Source: Flavobacteriales bacterium (GTDB lineage Bacteria > Bacteroidota > Bacteroidia > Flavobacteriales > UBA7312). From it: a stretch of DNA of 6,916 nucleotides. The stretch covers positions 1 to 6,916 of the forward strand of contig PKDP01000013.1 in the NCBI GenBank assembly GCA_002862585.1, given 5' to 3'. The translations under genes and the position numbers were made by a program. Below the pieces are notes generated by a model. The model was not told where the DNA came from, did not search any database, and was given only the letters and a program-made list of their open reading frames with translations. Each line of letters begins with the position of its first letter. The first letter of the stretch is position 1. This document shows positions 1-6,315 of this stretch, one piece after another.

Positions 1-2759
1 TGTTCTATGGAGGACTTGGTTATACAGGTTCGACTGGGGCTTCTACAGTGTTGTCTGACTACATGTTCCCAGGTTTGTCTGACCCATTGAATTGGGCGAC
101 CGGAGGTGTTGATATGTCATCAGCTTTCCCTGACGGATGGTTTGAAAGTACGAATAATAACCCTGCTGCTGACCGTCGATTTGTGCAGTCTGCTGGACCC
201 TTTACATTAAAGCCAGGTGCTATTAATAATATCACAGTTGGTATTGTATTCGGAAGATCTACAGACGGAGATTTATACGCTTCAGTAGAAGCTATGAAGC
301 AGGCAGATACAAAAGCACAGGCATTATTTGATGCGTGTTTTAAAATACTATCTCCACCTGATGCACCGAGATTGACAATCCAAGAACTAGAAAATGAATT
401 AATTCTGACTATCGACAACCCTTCTTCTTCAAATAACTATGAGGAGGCTTATGAGGAGTTAGATGAAATTAATATCGCTGACCCAACAGTTGATCGTTAT
501 TATCGATTTGAGGGATATCAAATTTATCAGTTGAAAGATGACGAAACGTCTGTTGCTGATATATCTGATCCTGAAAAGGCTCGATTAGTCGCACAATGTG
601 ATATTGAAAATGACATTGATAGACTTATAAACTTTGATTTTGATGAGGCTTTAGGATTTTCAATTCCTGTAGAGATGGTTGACGGTTCTAATAACGGAAT
701 TCGTCACTCATTTAAGTTAACTGAAGATAAGTTTGCACAAGGTAGCCCTACTTTGGTTAACCACAAGACCTATTATTACGTTGCGGTCGCTTATGCTTAT
801 AATCAGTTTAAGGAATATAATCCTGAAGACCCAACTTTACTTGATGGGCAAAGAAAACCTTATATTTCTTCTCGTCTGAATTTTGATGGAACTGCAATCA
901 GCAGCACACCAGCTGTTCCTCACGCACCAATTGCAGAGGCTGGTGGTACACTTCAATTGATTGAATATGGTTCATCTCCACAAATAACACGTTTAGATGG
1001 ATTTGGAAATGGAAATAGAGACCTCGAATTGACCCAAGAAAGTATCGATGAGATTTTGGATCAAGGGTCTATGTTGACTCCGACTTATGATTATGGTAAG
1101 GGCCCAATAAATATTAAGGTAGTCGATCCTTTGAATTTAGCAAGTGGGTATTTCGAATGTAAATTTAGGGACTACACAGTTCAGAATTCTGGTAATGCAG
1201 CAGATACGGCAAGCTGGGTGATTTACCGCTATGCTTCTGAAGACGATGTAACACCGCTGGATTCGGCTACATCTCAAAGAACTATTGCCTTTGACAATGA
1301 ACAGATTGTTCCGGAGTGGGGTATTTCGGTTCAAATCAAACAGGAAAAATATTTTGTTCCTGCAAGTGGAAATTCAGGAGGACCGGAGACAAAGACAACA
1401 ACAATGATTTCTTCTTCAATTAATTTTGCGGATTCATCGAAGCAATGGTTAACGGGAGTAAAGGATAATGACGCTTATTACCCAACAAACTGGGTTATTT
1501 GTGGTGAATACGACCCAGATGAAGAAACAGAATGCTTAGACGATGGTCCAAGTTATCTAAACCCATGTAACTATCAAGATGAAATCACCAAAGATCAAAG
1601 CCCAGTATGGGAAGGGCTTCTCGATGGAATTATTGCACCACATCAATTGGTCGGATACCAAGCTGATTATGCGCCAATGGCTTATCTTGGAACCGTAGCT
1701 ACAAATGTTCGGAAAAATGCGGCGATTAGCTTCGCACCAAGTGTAGATATTGTATTTACGAGCAATCAAGAGTTTTGGACACGTTGTCCAGTTTTTGAGA
1801 CAGGACGTGACGCAGGTCTGAATATCGGTGGAGTTGCTGCTGGTAAATTACGAATGAGTCCTAGCGTTGGTAAAGATGGACTTGAAGATGGTTCTGGAAC
1901 AGGAATGGGTTGGTTCCCTGGTTATGCAATTGATTTGGAGACAGGCGCTAGGCTTTATATGGCGTTTGGTGAGAATTCCTTTTTAGGTGGAGAGAATGGT
2001 GCCGATATGATTTGGAATCCAACATCTAATTTGGTAAGTAACGTTGGAACTCCTCTTATGGGAGGCGTACATCCAATATATGTCTATAGCAAAGACATAA
2101 AGAAAGTAAATGGATATAGTCAGTCTTATGATTTACCAGCATATGATCCGTATCAGGCAGAAACGCAAGGCGATCACCAATTAAAAGCACTTATTGATAT
2201 TGCCGAATCTAGTCCAACTACGGCGAACTGTAGACCTATTTATGCGACGCTTTCGTGGGTTTGTTATCCAATGTTAGCAGAAGGGCAAGAACTTCTTTCA
2301 ACTGATGTGACCATGAAACTGCGTATCAACAAGGAATATAAAAACTATGTAGCCTCGGGTCAGAATGACGGAAAGCCGATGTATTCGTGGAGTATGGATG
2401 ACATAGCGACCGTTACAGCTTCTCAGGATCAACTGAAAGAGGCCTTGGATATTATTAACATTGTGCCTAATCCTTACTATGCGTTCTCTGAATATGAGAG
2501 AAATAGGTTAGAAACCAAGGTTAAGATTACAAACCTGCCAGAGCAGTGTACAGTGAAAATTTATACTGTCAATGGAAAGTTAGTTAGAGAATTTAAGAAA
2601 GATAGTCCAATTACATCATTGGATTGGGACTTGACCAATTTCAAAGCTATTCCAGTTGCCTCTGGAATTTATTTGATTCATGTCTCAGTGCCCAATGTTG
2701 GCGAGCGTGTATTGAAATTCTTTGGCGGAATGAGACAGGTTGACTTACAGGGTATATAA
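1..2759 (+). CDS. Large secreted protein with C-terminal T9SS sorting-like domain (5' truncated)
   Basis: The reading frame is open from base 3 with no stop before it, so this is the C-terminal 918 residues of a longer protein whose start lies left of the window; the GTG at 48 is internal. Visible residues 165-177 (YYRFEGYQIYQL type) and 255-267 (KTYYYVAVAYAYN) resemble strands of a fibronectin-III-like beta-sandwich, and much of the chain is Asn/Asp/Gly-rich as in exported surface proteins. From about residue 821 (VPNPYYAF) to the end there is a beta-sandwich of the Por secretion-tail kind, with KIYTVNGKLVREF and ASGIYLIHV strands and a Gly-Glu-Arg-Val-Leu-Lys-Phe ending. It lacks the most typical short basic terminus, so it is a variant tail. 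Proteins of this type are carried across the outer membrane by the type IX secretion system. The PorV/PorQ-family gene 28 bases downstream fits that role. Substrate and exact job are unknown. Confidence 0.85.
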   Translation, partial: FYGGLGYTGSTGASTVLSDYMFPGLSDPLNWATGGVDMSSAFPDGWFESTNNNPAADRRFVQSAGPFTLKPGAINNITVGIVFGRSTDGDLYASVEAMKQADTKAQALFDACFKILSPPDAPRLTIQELENELILTIDNPSSSNNYEEAYEELDEINIADPTVDRYYRFEGYQIYQLKDDETSVADISDPEKARLVAQCDIENDIDRLINFDFDEALGFSIPVEMVDGSNNGIRHSFKLTEDKFAQGSPTLVNHKTYYYVAVAYAYNQFKEYNPEDPTLLDGQRKPYISSRLNFDGTAISSTPAVPHAPIAEAGGTLQLIEYGSSPQITRLDGFGNGNRDLELTQESIDEILDQGSMLTPTYDYGKGPINIKVVDPLNLASGYFECKFRDYTVQNSGNAADTASWVIYRYASEDDVTPLDSATSQRTIAFDNEQIVPEWGISVQIKQEKYFVPASGNSGGPETKTTTMISSSINFADSSKQWLTGVKDNDAYYPTNWVICGEYDPDEETECLDDGPSYLNPCNYQDEITKDQSPVWEGLLDGIIAPHQLVGYQADYAPMAYLGTVATNVRKNAAISFAPSVDIVFTSNQEFWTRCPVFETGRDAGLNIGGVAAGKLRMSPSVGKDGLEDGSGTGMGWFPGYAIDLETGARLYMAFGENSFLGGENGADMIWNPTSNLVSNVGTPLMGGVHPIYVYSKDIKKVNGYSQSYDLPAYDPYQAETQGDHQLKALIDIAESSPTTANCRPIYATLSWVCYPMLAEGQELLSTDVTMKLRINKEYKNYVASGQNDGKPMYSWSMDDIATVTASQDQLKEALDIINIVPNPYYAFSEYERNRLETKVKITNLPEQCTVKIYTVNGKLVREFKKDSPITSLDWDLTNFKAIPVASGIYLIHVSVPNVGERVLKFFGGMRQVDLQGI

Positions 2760-2787
2760 TTAGATTAGAAAAAAGAAATAATTAGTT

Positions 2788-3837
2788 ATGAAGAATAGTA
2801 TAAAAATTGCATTTGTTCTTTTGTTTTTGTCTCCTATGCTTTTTGCGGGAAACGAGGATAGAGTAGGTTCTGCAGGAGCGTCTCATTTGTTGATTAACCC
2901 ATGGGCTAGAAGCTCTGCTTTAGGTGATGCAGGTATTGCAAGTTCAAATGGATTAGAAGCTTCTTACATGAACATTGCAGGTTTAGCTTTTACGGATCAA
3001 ACGCAAATGAAGTTCAATTACAGCAACTGGATGGGAAGTGCAGGGATTTCTTTCAACTCAGCGGGTATTGCACAAAGGGTATCTGAATCTAGTGTGATTG
3101 CAATAAGCATTCAGTCTATGAATTATGGTGATATTCCCATTACTACAGTTGAAAACCCAGAAGGAAACATTGGTTTCTTTTCTCCGAGAACCAATGTCTT
3201 TAACATTGGTTATGCTAGAACATTCTCTTCAAGCATTTATGGAGGTATTAATTTTAAGGTTATATCTGAAAATATATCAAACCTTAAGGCTACAGGTATA
3301 GCCATAGATGCTGGTATTCGCTATGTTACAGGTGAGCAAGAGCAGGTCAAATTTGGAATTACATTGAAAAATGTAGGACCGGTTATGAAATACAAAGGTG
3401 ATGGTCTCGCGCAGCAGGCTGCTTATGTAACTACTGGCTTTATTGCCTCTCTTGAAGAGCGCTCCTCTGCTTTTGAGATGCCATCTTTATTATCTATCGG
3501 AGGTTCATATGATTTCATTTTTAACGAAAGCAACAAACTAAACCTAGGTTTAGGTTTTACAGCAAATTCTTTTTCGAATGACCAATACAGAATTGGATTA
3601 GACTACGGCATGACCAACGAGAGAATGGCATTTAACATTCGCGGTGGGTATGTTTACGAAAAGAATCTTTTGGATGTCGAGAATCGTTCTAACGCCTTAG
3701 TTGGTCCTACTGCTGGTTTTTCAATTGATGCCTTAGTTGGGAAAAGTAAAAACGCCTTAGGCGTTGAATATTGTGCTCGATTTGCCGGTATTTTTGGAAC
3801 CATTCATACTATAGGAGCAACGATCAGCTTAAAATAA
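2788..3837 (+). CDS. PorV/PorQ-family outer-membrane beta-barrel protein
   Basis: A 349-residue protein with a clear N-terminal signal peptide (hydrophobic residues 7-19, likely cut after Phe-Ala at 19-20). Residues 36-67 carry the family hallmark: INPWARSSALGDAGIAS followed by GLEASYMNIAGLAF, where PorV/PorQ proteins have an ARS-G-G-A block and an N-P-A-G-L-like block. The rest alternates short amphipathic strands rich in Gly, Ser and aromatic residues, as expected for an FadL-like barrel, and ends in a beta strand. PorV itself moves T9SS cargo from the translocon to the attachment complex; paralogues such as this often sit beside one large T9SS substrate, and I infer a similar dedicated role here. 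It follows the cargo gene by 28 bases with no visible promoter or terminator between them, so the two are probably co-transcribed. No good Shine-Dalgarno is seen, only an A-rich leader. It is probably a paralogue and not the core PorV, since porU is not adjacent. Confidence 0.88.
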   Translation: MKNSIKIAFVLLFLSPMLFAGNEDRVGSAGASHLLINPWARSSALGDAGIASSNGLEASYMNIAGLAFTDQTQMKFNYSNWMGSAGISFNSAGIAQRVSESSVIAISIQSMNYGDIPITTVENPEGNIGFFSPRTNVFNIGYARTFSSSIYGGINFKVISENISNLKATGIAIDAGIRYVTGEQEQVKFGITLKNVGPVMKYKGDGLAQQAAYVTTGFIASLEERSSAFEMPSLLSIGGSYDFIFNESNKLNLGLGFTANSFSNDQYRIGLDYGMTNERMAFNIRGGYVYEKNLLDVENRSNALVGPTAGFSIDALVGKSKNALGVEYCARFAGIFGTIHTIGATISLK

Positions 3838-3865
3838 CTCGAATATTTATTTTTAACCATTGAAT

Positions 3866-3884
3866 TAGGCCCTTTCGGGGCCTA
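3866..3884 (+). terminator. GC-rich hairpin, likely terminator of the cargo/PorV-family unit
   Basis: A perfect 7-base-pair stem TAGGCCC / GGGCCTA closes a five-base TTTCG loop, 28 bases after the stop of the PorV-family gene and 20 bases before greA. It stands out in an AT-rich gap. The run after it (TTGACTTATATA) is not a pure T tract, so it is an imperfect intrinsic terminator; it could also act as an mRNA-end stabiliser or a leader structure of greA. Confidence 0.55.
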
Positions 3885-3904
3885 TTGACTTATATACATT
3901 CATC

Positions 3905-4378
3905 ATGTCGAAGATTAATTATTACACTCCTGAGGGCCTTAAGAAATTAAAAGACCAACTTGAAGAACTGAAAACAGTTCAACGGCCATCAATTTCTCAG
4001 CAAATAGGTGAAGCTCGTGATAAAGGAGATTTATCTGAAAATGCTGAATATGATGCAGCTAAAGAAGCTCAAGGTATATTAGAGATGAAAATATCTAAAC
4101 TTCAAACTGTAATATCCAATGCAAGATTAATCGATGACACGAACATTGATAATTCAAAGGTTTATATACTTTCAAAGGTTAAGATTAAGAATGCATCTAA
4201 TGGCATGGAAATCGATTATACCTTAGTCGCAGAAAATGAAGCTGATTTAAAAGCTAAGAAAATTTCTGTTGAGTCTCCAATTGGAAAAGGATTACTAGGT
4301 AAATCTAAAGGAGATATTGCAGATATTGTGACTCCTGGAGGTACAATGAAATTTGAGATTATAGAAATTTCGCGATAA
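3905..4378 (+). CDS. greA: Transcription elongation factor GreA
   Basis: At 157 residues this has the standard GreA length. The N-terminal antiparallel coiled coil covers about residues 8-75, and its tip carries the signature GDLSENAEYDAAKE (41-54); Asp42 and Glu45 correspond to the acidic tip residues that place the catalytic magnesium ion in the RNA polymerase secondary channel. The C-terminal FKBP-like domain follows (about 82-157), with the conserved SPIGKGLLGK at 124-133. GreA stimulates cleavage of the backtracked transcript so that stalled polymerase can resume. The ATG at 3905 is the natural start (MSKINYYTPEGLKKL is typical of Bacteroidota GreA). It lacks a Shine-Dalgarno and I could not pick a convincing promoter in the 67-base gap before it. 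It overlaps the HIT gene by one base. Confidence 0.97.
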   Translation: MSKINYYTPEGLKKLKDQLEELKTVQRPSISQQIGEARDKGDLSENAEYDAAKEAQGILEMKISKLQTVISNARLIDDTNIDNSKVYILSKVKIKNASNGMEIDYTLVAENEADLKAKKISVESPIGKGLLGKSKGDIADIVTPGGTMKFEIIEISR

Positions 4379-4770
4379 TGTCAGGTATATTTACTAAAAT
4401 TATAGACGGTGAAATCCCTTGCTACAAAATAGCAGAAGATGATTCGTTTATAGCCTTCTTAGATATTCAGCCTTTGGTTGCAGGTCATACTTTAGTCATT
4501 CCAAAAAAAGAGATTGATTATGTGTTTGATTTAGATGACACGACCCTAAAAGAAATGATGATTTTTTCTAAAATGGTTGCTGCAAAGATAAAAGCTGCTG
4601 TGCCCTGTAATAGAATAGGTGTTTCAGTCATTGGTCTTGAAGTTCCGCATGCCCATGTTCATTTAGTGCCCATAAATCGAATTGACGATATGAATTTTAC
4701 AAAAGATAAGTTAGTACTTTCAAATGACGAAATGAGTGCAATCCAAGAACGTATTGTTAAGCAAGCTTAG
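4378..4770 (+). CDS. HIT-family (histidine triad) nucleotide-binding protein
   Basis: A 130-residue cytoplasmic protein with the family layout: FTKIIDGEIPCYKIAEDD (5-22) and FLDIQPLVAGHTLVIPK (27-43) at the N-terminus, and the histidine triad HAHVHLVPI at 91-99. In that motif the central histidine nucleophile and its partners act on nucleoside phosphoramidates and related nucleotide conjugates in HinT-type enzymes. The protein lacks an obvious zinc-binding cysteine pair. Its ATG shares its first A with the last base of the greA TAA stop (TAATG), so translation is probably coupled to greA; this greA-HIT pairing is familiar in Bacteroidota. The gene ends six bases before a convergent minus-strand stop. 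Physiological substrate unknown. Confidence 0.95.
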   Translation: MSGIFTKIIDGEIPCYKIAEDDSFIAFLDIQPLVAGHTLVIPKKEIDYVFDLDDTTLKEMMIFSKMVAAKIKAAVPCNRIGVSVIGLEVPHAHVHLVPINRIDDMNFTKDKLVLSNDEMSAIQERIVKQA

Positions 4771-4776
4771 AATGCT

Positions 4777-5172
4777 TTATTCCAGCTCAAAATTGGTATA
4801 AAATGTCATTCCTCCTGTATAATTTTCGGCTGAAATAGTAAAGGATATAGATTGGTGCCCAGTACTTCCTTTTGTGTCATAGACCAATGTTATCTCAGTA
4901 CTTTCGTTCGGAAGCAATTCGAGTTTGTCACTACTCGTTTTTTTGACCAAAGTGTTTACGGGTAAATTAATCGTGATTTTTTCACTTGACGAATTTTTTA
5001 CTGAGAAAGAATTTGACAAAACGACACCACTTTTTTTATTGCCAAGATTTTTAACCAATCCCTCAGACTTTAGAGGGAAGATTGATTTATCTCTATCAAT
5101 GGCAATGTGTTCGAGCTGAATCCGACGTTCCATTCCTGCTCCTTTTGAAAATACTGATTCATTTTGAACCAT
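4777..5172 (-). CDS. C-terminal fragment of an OmpA-like protein with Ig-like (DUF1573-like) tail
   Basis: From the first ATG this frame gives 131 residues, but it is open further upstream to 5286, and the extra 38 residues (NGVFKPYL, LPFGEYTADQSISD) are conserved-looking OmpA-family sequence, so the ATG at 5172 is unlikely to be the true start. The first part, to about MERRIQLEHI (residues 14-23), finishes the OmpA-like peptidoglycan-binding domain. The remainder, from about residue 50, is a beta-rich domain with FSVKNSSSEKITI, LELLPNESTEITLVYD and SISFTISAEN segments, the pattern of a DUF1573/Ig-like fold, although the cysteine-containing motif common in DUF1573 is absent. No signal peptide is present in the fragment, as expected if the N-terminus is missing. 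The stop is six bases from the stop of the convergent HIT gene. Whether this fragment is translated alone is doubtful. Confidence 0.6.
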   Translation of the reverse strand: MVQNESVFSKGAGMERRIQLEHIAIDRDKSIFPLKSEGLVKNLGNKKSGVVLSNSFSVKNSSSEKITINLPVNTLVKKTSSDKLELLPNESTEITLVYDTKGSTGHQSISFTISAENYTGGMTFYTNFELE

Positions 5173-5405
5173 AGCATCATCACTAATACTTTGGTCGGCT
5201 GTATATTCACCAAAGGGAAGATAAATAAAATTGAATGTTGGGTTATTTTCATTTAAATAAGGCTTGAATACACCATTGTCAACAGTTTAAAGTAATTGAT
5301 GAGCGATGAGATTCTGCGTTTGGTCAGGTTTACATTATAGGCTGTTTTTGCAATAGGACTGGCATATCCTTTGATACTTAATTCGATTTTTGACCCAGCT
5401 ATAAG
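4777..5405 (-). pseudogene. Broken OmpA-like domain gene, split over two frames
   Basis: Reading the minus strand from about 5402, one frame gives AGSKIELSIKGYASPIAK, then YNVNLTKRRISSLINYF, which matches the OmpA C-terminal pattern of a G-Y-x-S segment, YNxxL and a basic helix. That frame then runs out into nonsense and stops at 5253. From about 5286 a second frame, one base back, continues the same domain with VDNGVFKPYL, PFGEYTADQSISD and GMERRIQLEHI. Together the two frames give a plausible continuous domain, so a single-base deletion, or a loss of one base in the assembled sequence, lies near 5283-5292 beside the TTTAAA. The gene also has no N-terminal part: upstream of about 5405 the sequence is pdhA. 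It is therefore doubly broken in this window. OmpA-like domains of this kind anchor outer-membrane or secretion-associated proteins to peptidoglycan. Confidence 0.7.
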
Positions 5406-6239
5406 CTCTTCAAGCAAAATATCTTTTACTTGAGTAATTGGATCGATTTTTCGATATTCTTCAACCTCATCTTTAGTTCTATATTGTTGCGCATCAGACA
5501 TTGAGTGTCCTCTGTATCTATATGTTTTAATATCTAATAATGATGGACCTTTTCCAGCTCTTGCATGATTAACACACTCATCAATAGCTTCAGCTACTTT
5601 TACAGGATCCATTCCATCAACTGGCATTGATGGCATTTCATATGGCTCTCCTAATTTCCAAAGGTCTGCTTGACTAGTTGTTCTTGCTACTGAAGTACCC
5701 ATTGCATATCCATTATTTTCAACAATATAAATTACAGGAAGCTTCCACAATGCTGCAAGGTTTATAGACTCATGAAATGAACCTTGCCTAATTGCCCCAT
5801 CTCCTAAAAAACATAAAGTAACACTATCTCTATTAAAATATTTATCTCCAAAAGCAATCCCAGTTCCCAATGGAATTTGTCCACCCACTATACCATGACC
5901 ACCAAAGAAATTATGTTTTTTTGAAAAAATATGCATTGAACCTCCAAGACCACTTGAAGTTCCAGTTGCCTTTCCAAATAGCTCAGCCATTACACGCTTT
6001 GGGTCTTCTCCAAGGCCAATTGCATGAACATGACTTCTGTAAGAACTTATCATTCTATCTTTTTTTGGATCTGTTGAATGAAGACAACCTGCAAGGACAG
6101 CCTCCTGTCCATTATATAAATGGAGAAATCCTCTAATTTTTTGTTGAATATATTTTGCGGCAAGTTTATCCTCAAACTTTCTCCACAATAACATATTTTC
6201 GTACCAATCTAAATAAGTCTTTCCAGTAATTTTTTTCAT
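5253..6239 (-). CDS. pdhA: Pyruvate dehydrogenase E1 alpha, C-terminus replaced by OmpA-like sequence
   Basis: Residues 1 to about 275 are a clear E1 alpha subunit, which with the beta subunit decarboxylates pyruvate using thiamine diphosphate and acetylates the lipoyl group of E2. Visible landmarks are YRSH (67-70), GLGGSMH (97-103), the glycine-rich GGHGIVGGQIPLGTG (113-127), the thiamine-diphosphate motif from GDG (146-148) to NN (175-176), and the loop YRYRGHSMSD (240-249). The start at 6239 (MKKITGKTYLDWYENM) agrees with flavobacterial homologues; the frame is open to 6356, but those extra residues overlap a promoter and the murF start. After DPITQVKDI (266-274) the expected last 50-60 residues are absent and OmpA-like sequence follows for about 40 residues, then about 10 out-of-frame residues before the stop. 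The product would be 328 residues, by chance close to the normal length. The usual downstream E2 gene is not here. Function of this version is doubtful. Confidence 0.9.
   Translation of the reverse strand: MKKITGKTYLDWYENMLLWRKFEDKLAAKYIQQKIRGFLHLYNGQEAVLAGCLHSTDPKKDRMISSYRSHVHAIGLGEDPKRVMAELFGKATGTSSGLGGSMHIFSKKHNFFGGHGIVGGQIPLGTGIAFGDKYFNRDSVTLCFLGDGAIRQGSFHESINLAALWKLPVIYIVENNGYAMGTSVARTTSQADLWKLGEPYEMPSMPVDGMDPVKVAEAIDECVNHARAGKGPSLLDIKTYRYRGHSMSDAQQYRTKDEVEEYRKIDPITQVKDILLEELIAGSKIELSIKGYASPIAKTAYNVNLTKRRISSLINYFKLLTMVYSSLI
5400..5425. other. Junction between pdhA and OmpA-like sequence
   Basis: On the minus strand the codons for pdhA residues QVKDI run straight into LLEELIAGSKIE of the OmpA-like domain. 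The breakpoint cannot be fixed to the base because a few residues (LLEEL) could belong to either side. Arginine codon use also changes across this place. No insertion sequence, tRNA or target-site duplication is visible at the join. Confidence 0.65.
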
Positions 6240-6274
6240 ACAAAACAGTTGATGCTTGTTATTATAAGACGAAG

Positions 6275-6305
6275 CAAAAATACTCATTTCTTTAGTATAT
6301 TGCAA
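6275..6305 (-). promoter_or_regulatory. Bacteroidota-type promoter for pdhA
   Basis: On the minus strand TTG (complement of 6303-6305) is followed after 20 bases by TATTTTTG (complement of 6275-6282), an exact match to the TAnnTTTG box of the main Bacteroidota sigma factor with near-ideal spacing. Transcription would begin around 6268, leaving a leader of roughly 30 bases before the ATG at 6239. This supports that ATG over the in-frame ATGs at 6287 and 6356, which lie upstream of the box. Confidence 0.6.
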
Positions 6306-6315
6306 TAAAATTAGA

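Noticed and set aside
59..418. Long antisense open stretch opposite the cargo gene, with others at 1137-1334, 1557-1769 and opposite pdhA at 5870-6136.
   Set aside because: None has a recognisable domain, start context or promoter, and each lies fully inside a gene with a clear protein signature on the other strand.
3694..3763. The string GCCTTAG occurs three times, twice as GCCTTAGTTGG, and the last lies in a small palindrome ACGCCTTAGGCGT.
   Set aside because: All copies encode Ala-Leu steps inside the PorV-family gene (NALVG, DALVG, NALGV); codon reuse in a barrel repeat is enough explanation and the palindrome has no room for a loop.
3885..3904. TTGACT just after the hairpin, resembling a -35 box for greA.
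   Set aside because: Only about 15 bases remain before the greA ATG, so no -10/-7 box and leader could fit, and this phylum uses a different promoter consensus.
4757..4779. Possible shared terminator hairpin (AAGCA / TGCTT) between the convergent HIT gene and OmpA-like fragment.
   Set aside because: Only five base pairs, AT-rich, with a nine-base loop and no T run; too weak to call.
5285..5291. The minus strand reads TTTAAAC at the frameshift, the sequence of a well-known -1 slippery heptamer.
   Set aside because: The codon phase is wrong: the frame in use reads TTT AAA CTG, whereas slippage needs T TTA AAC, and the frame one base back meets TAA at this very place. A one-base deletion explains it better than programmed frameshifting.
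5397..5407. Direct repeat AGCT-ATA-AGCT at the pdhA/OmpA junction, as a possible recombination or insertion footprint.
   Set aside because: Four-base repeats are expected by chance, and no inverted repeats or element ends accompany them.
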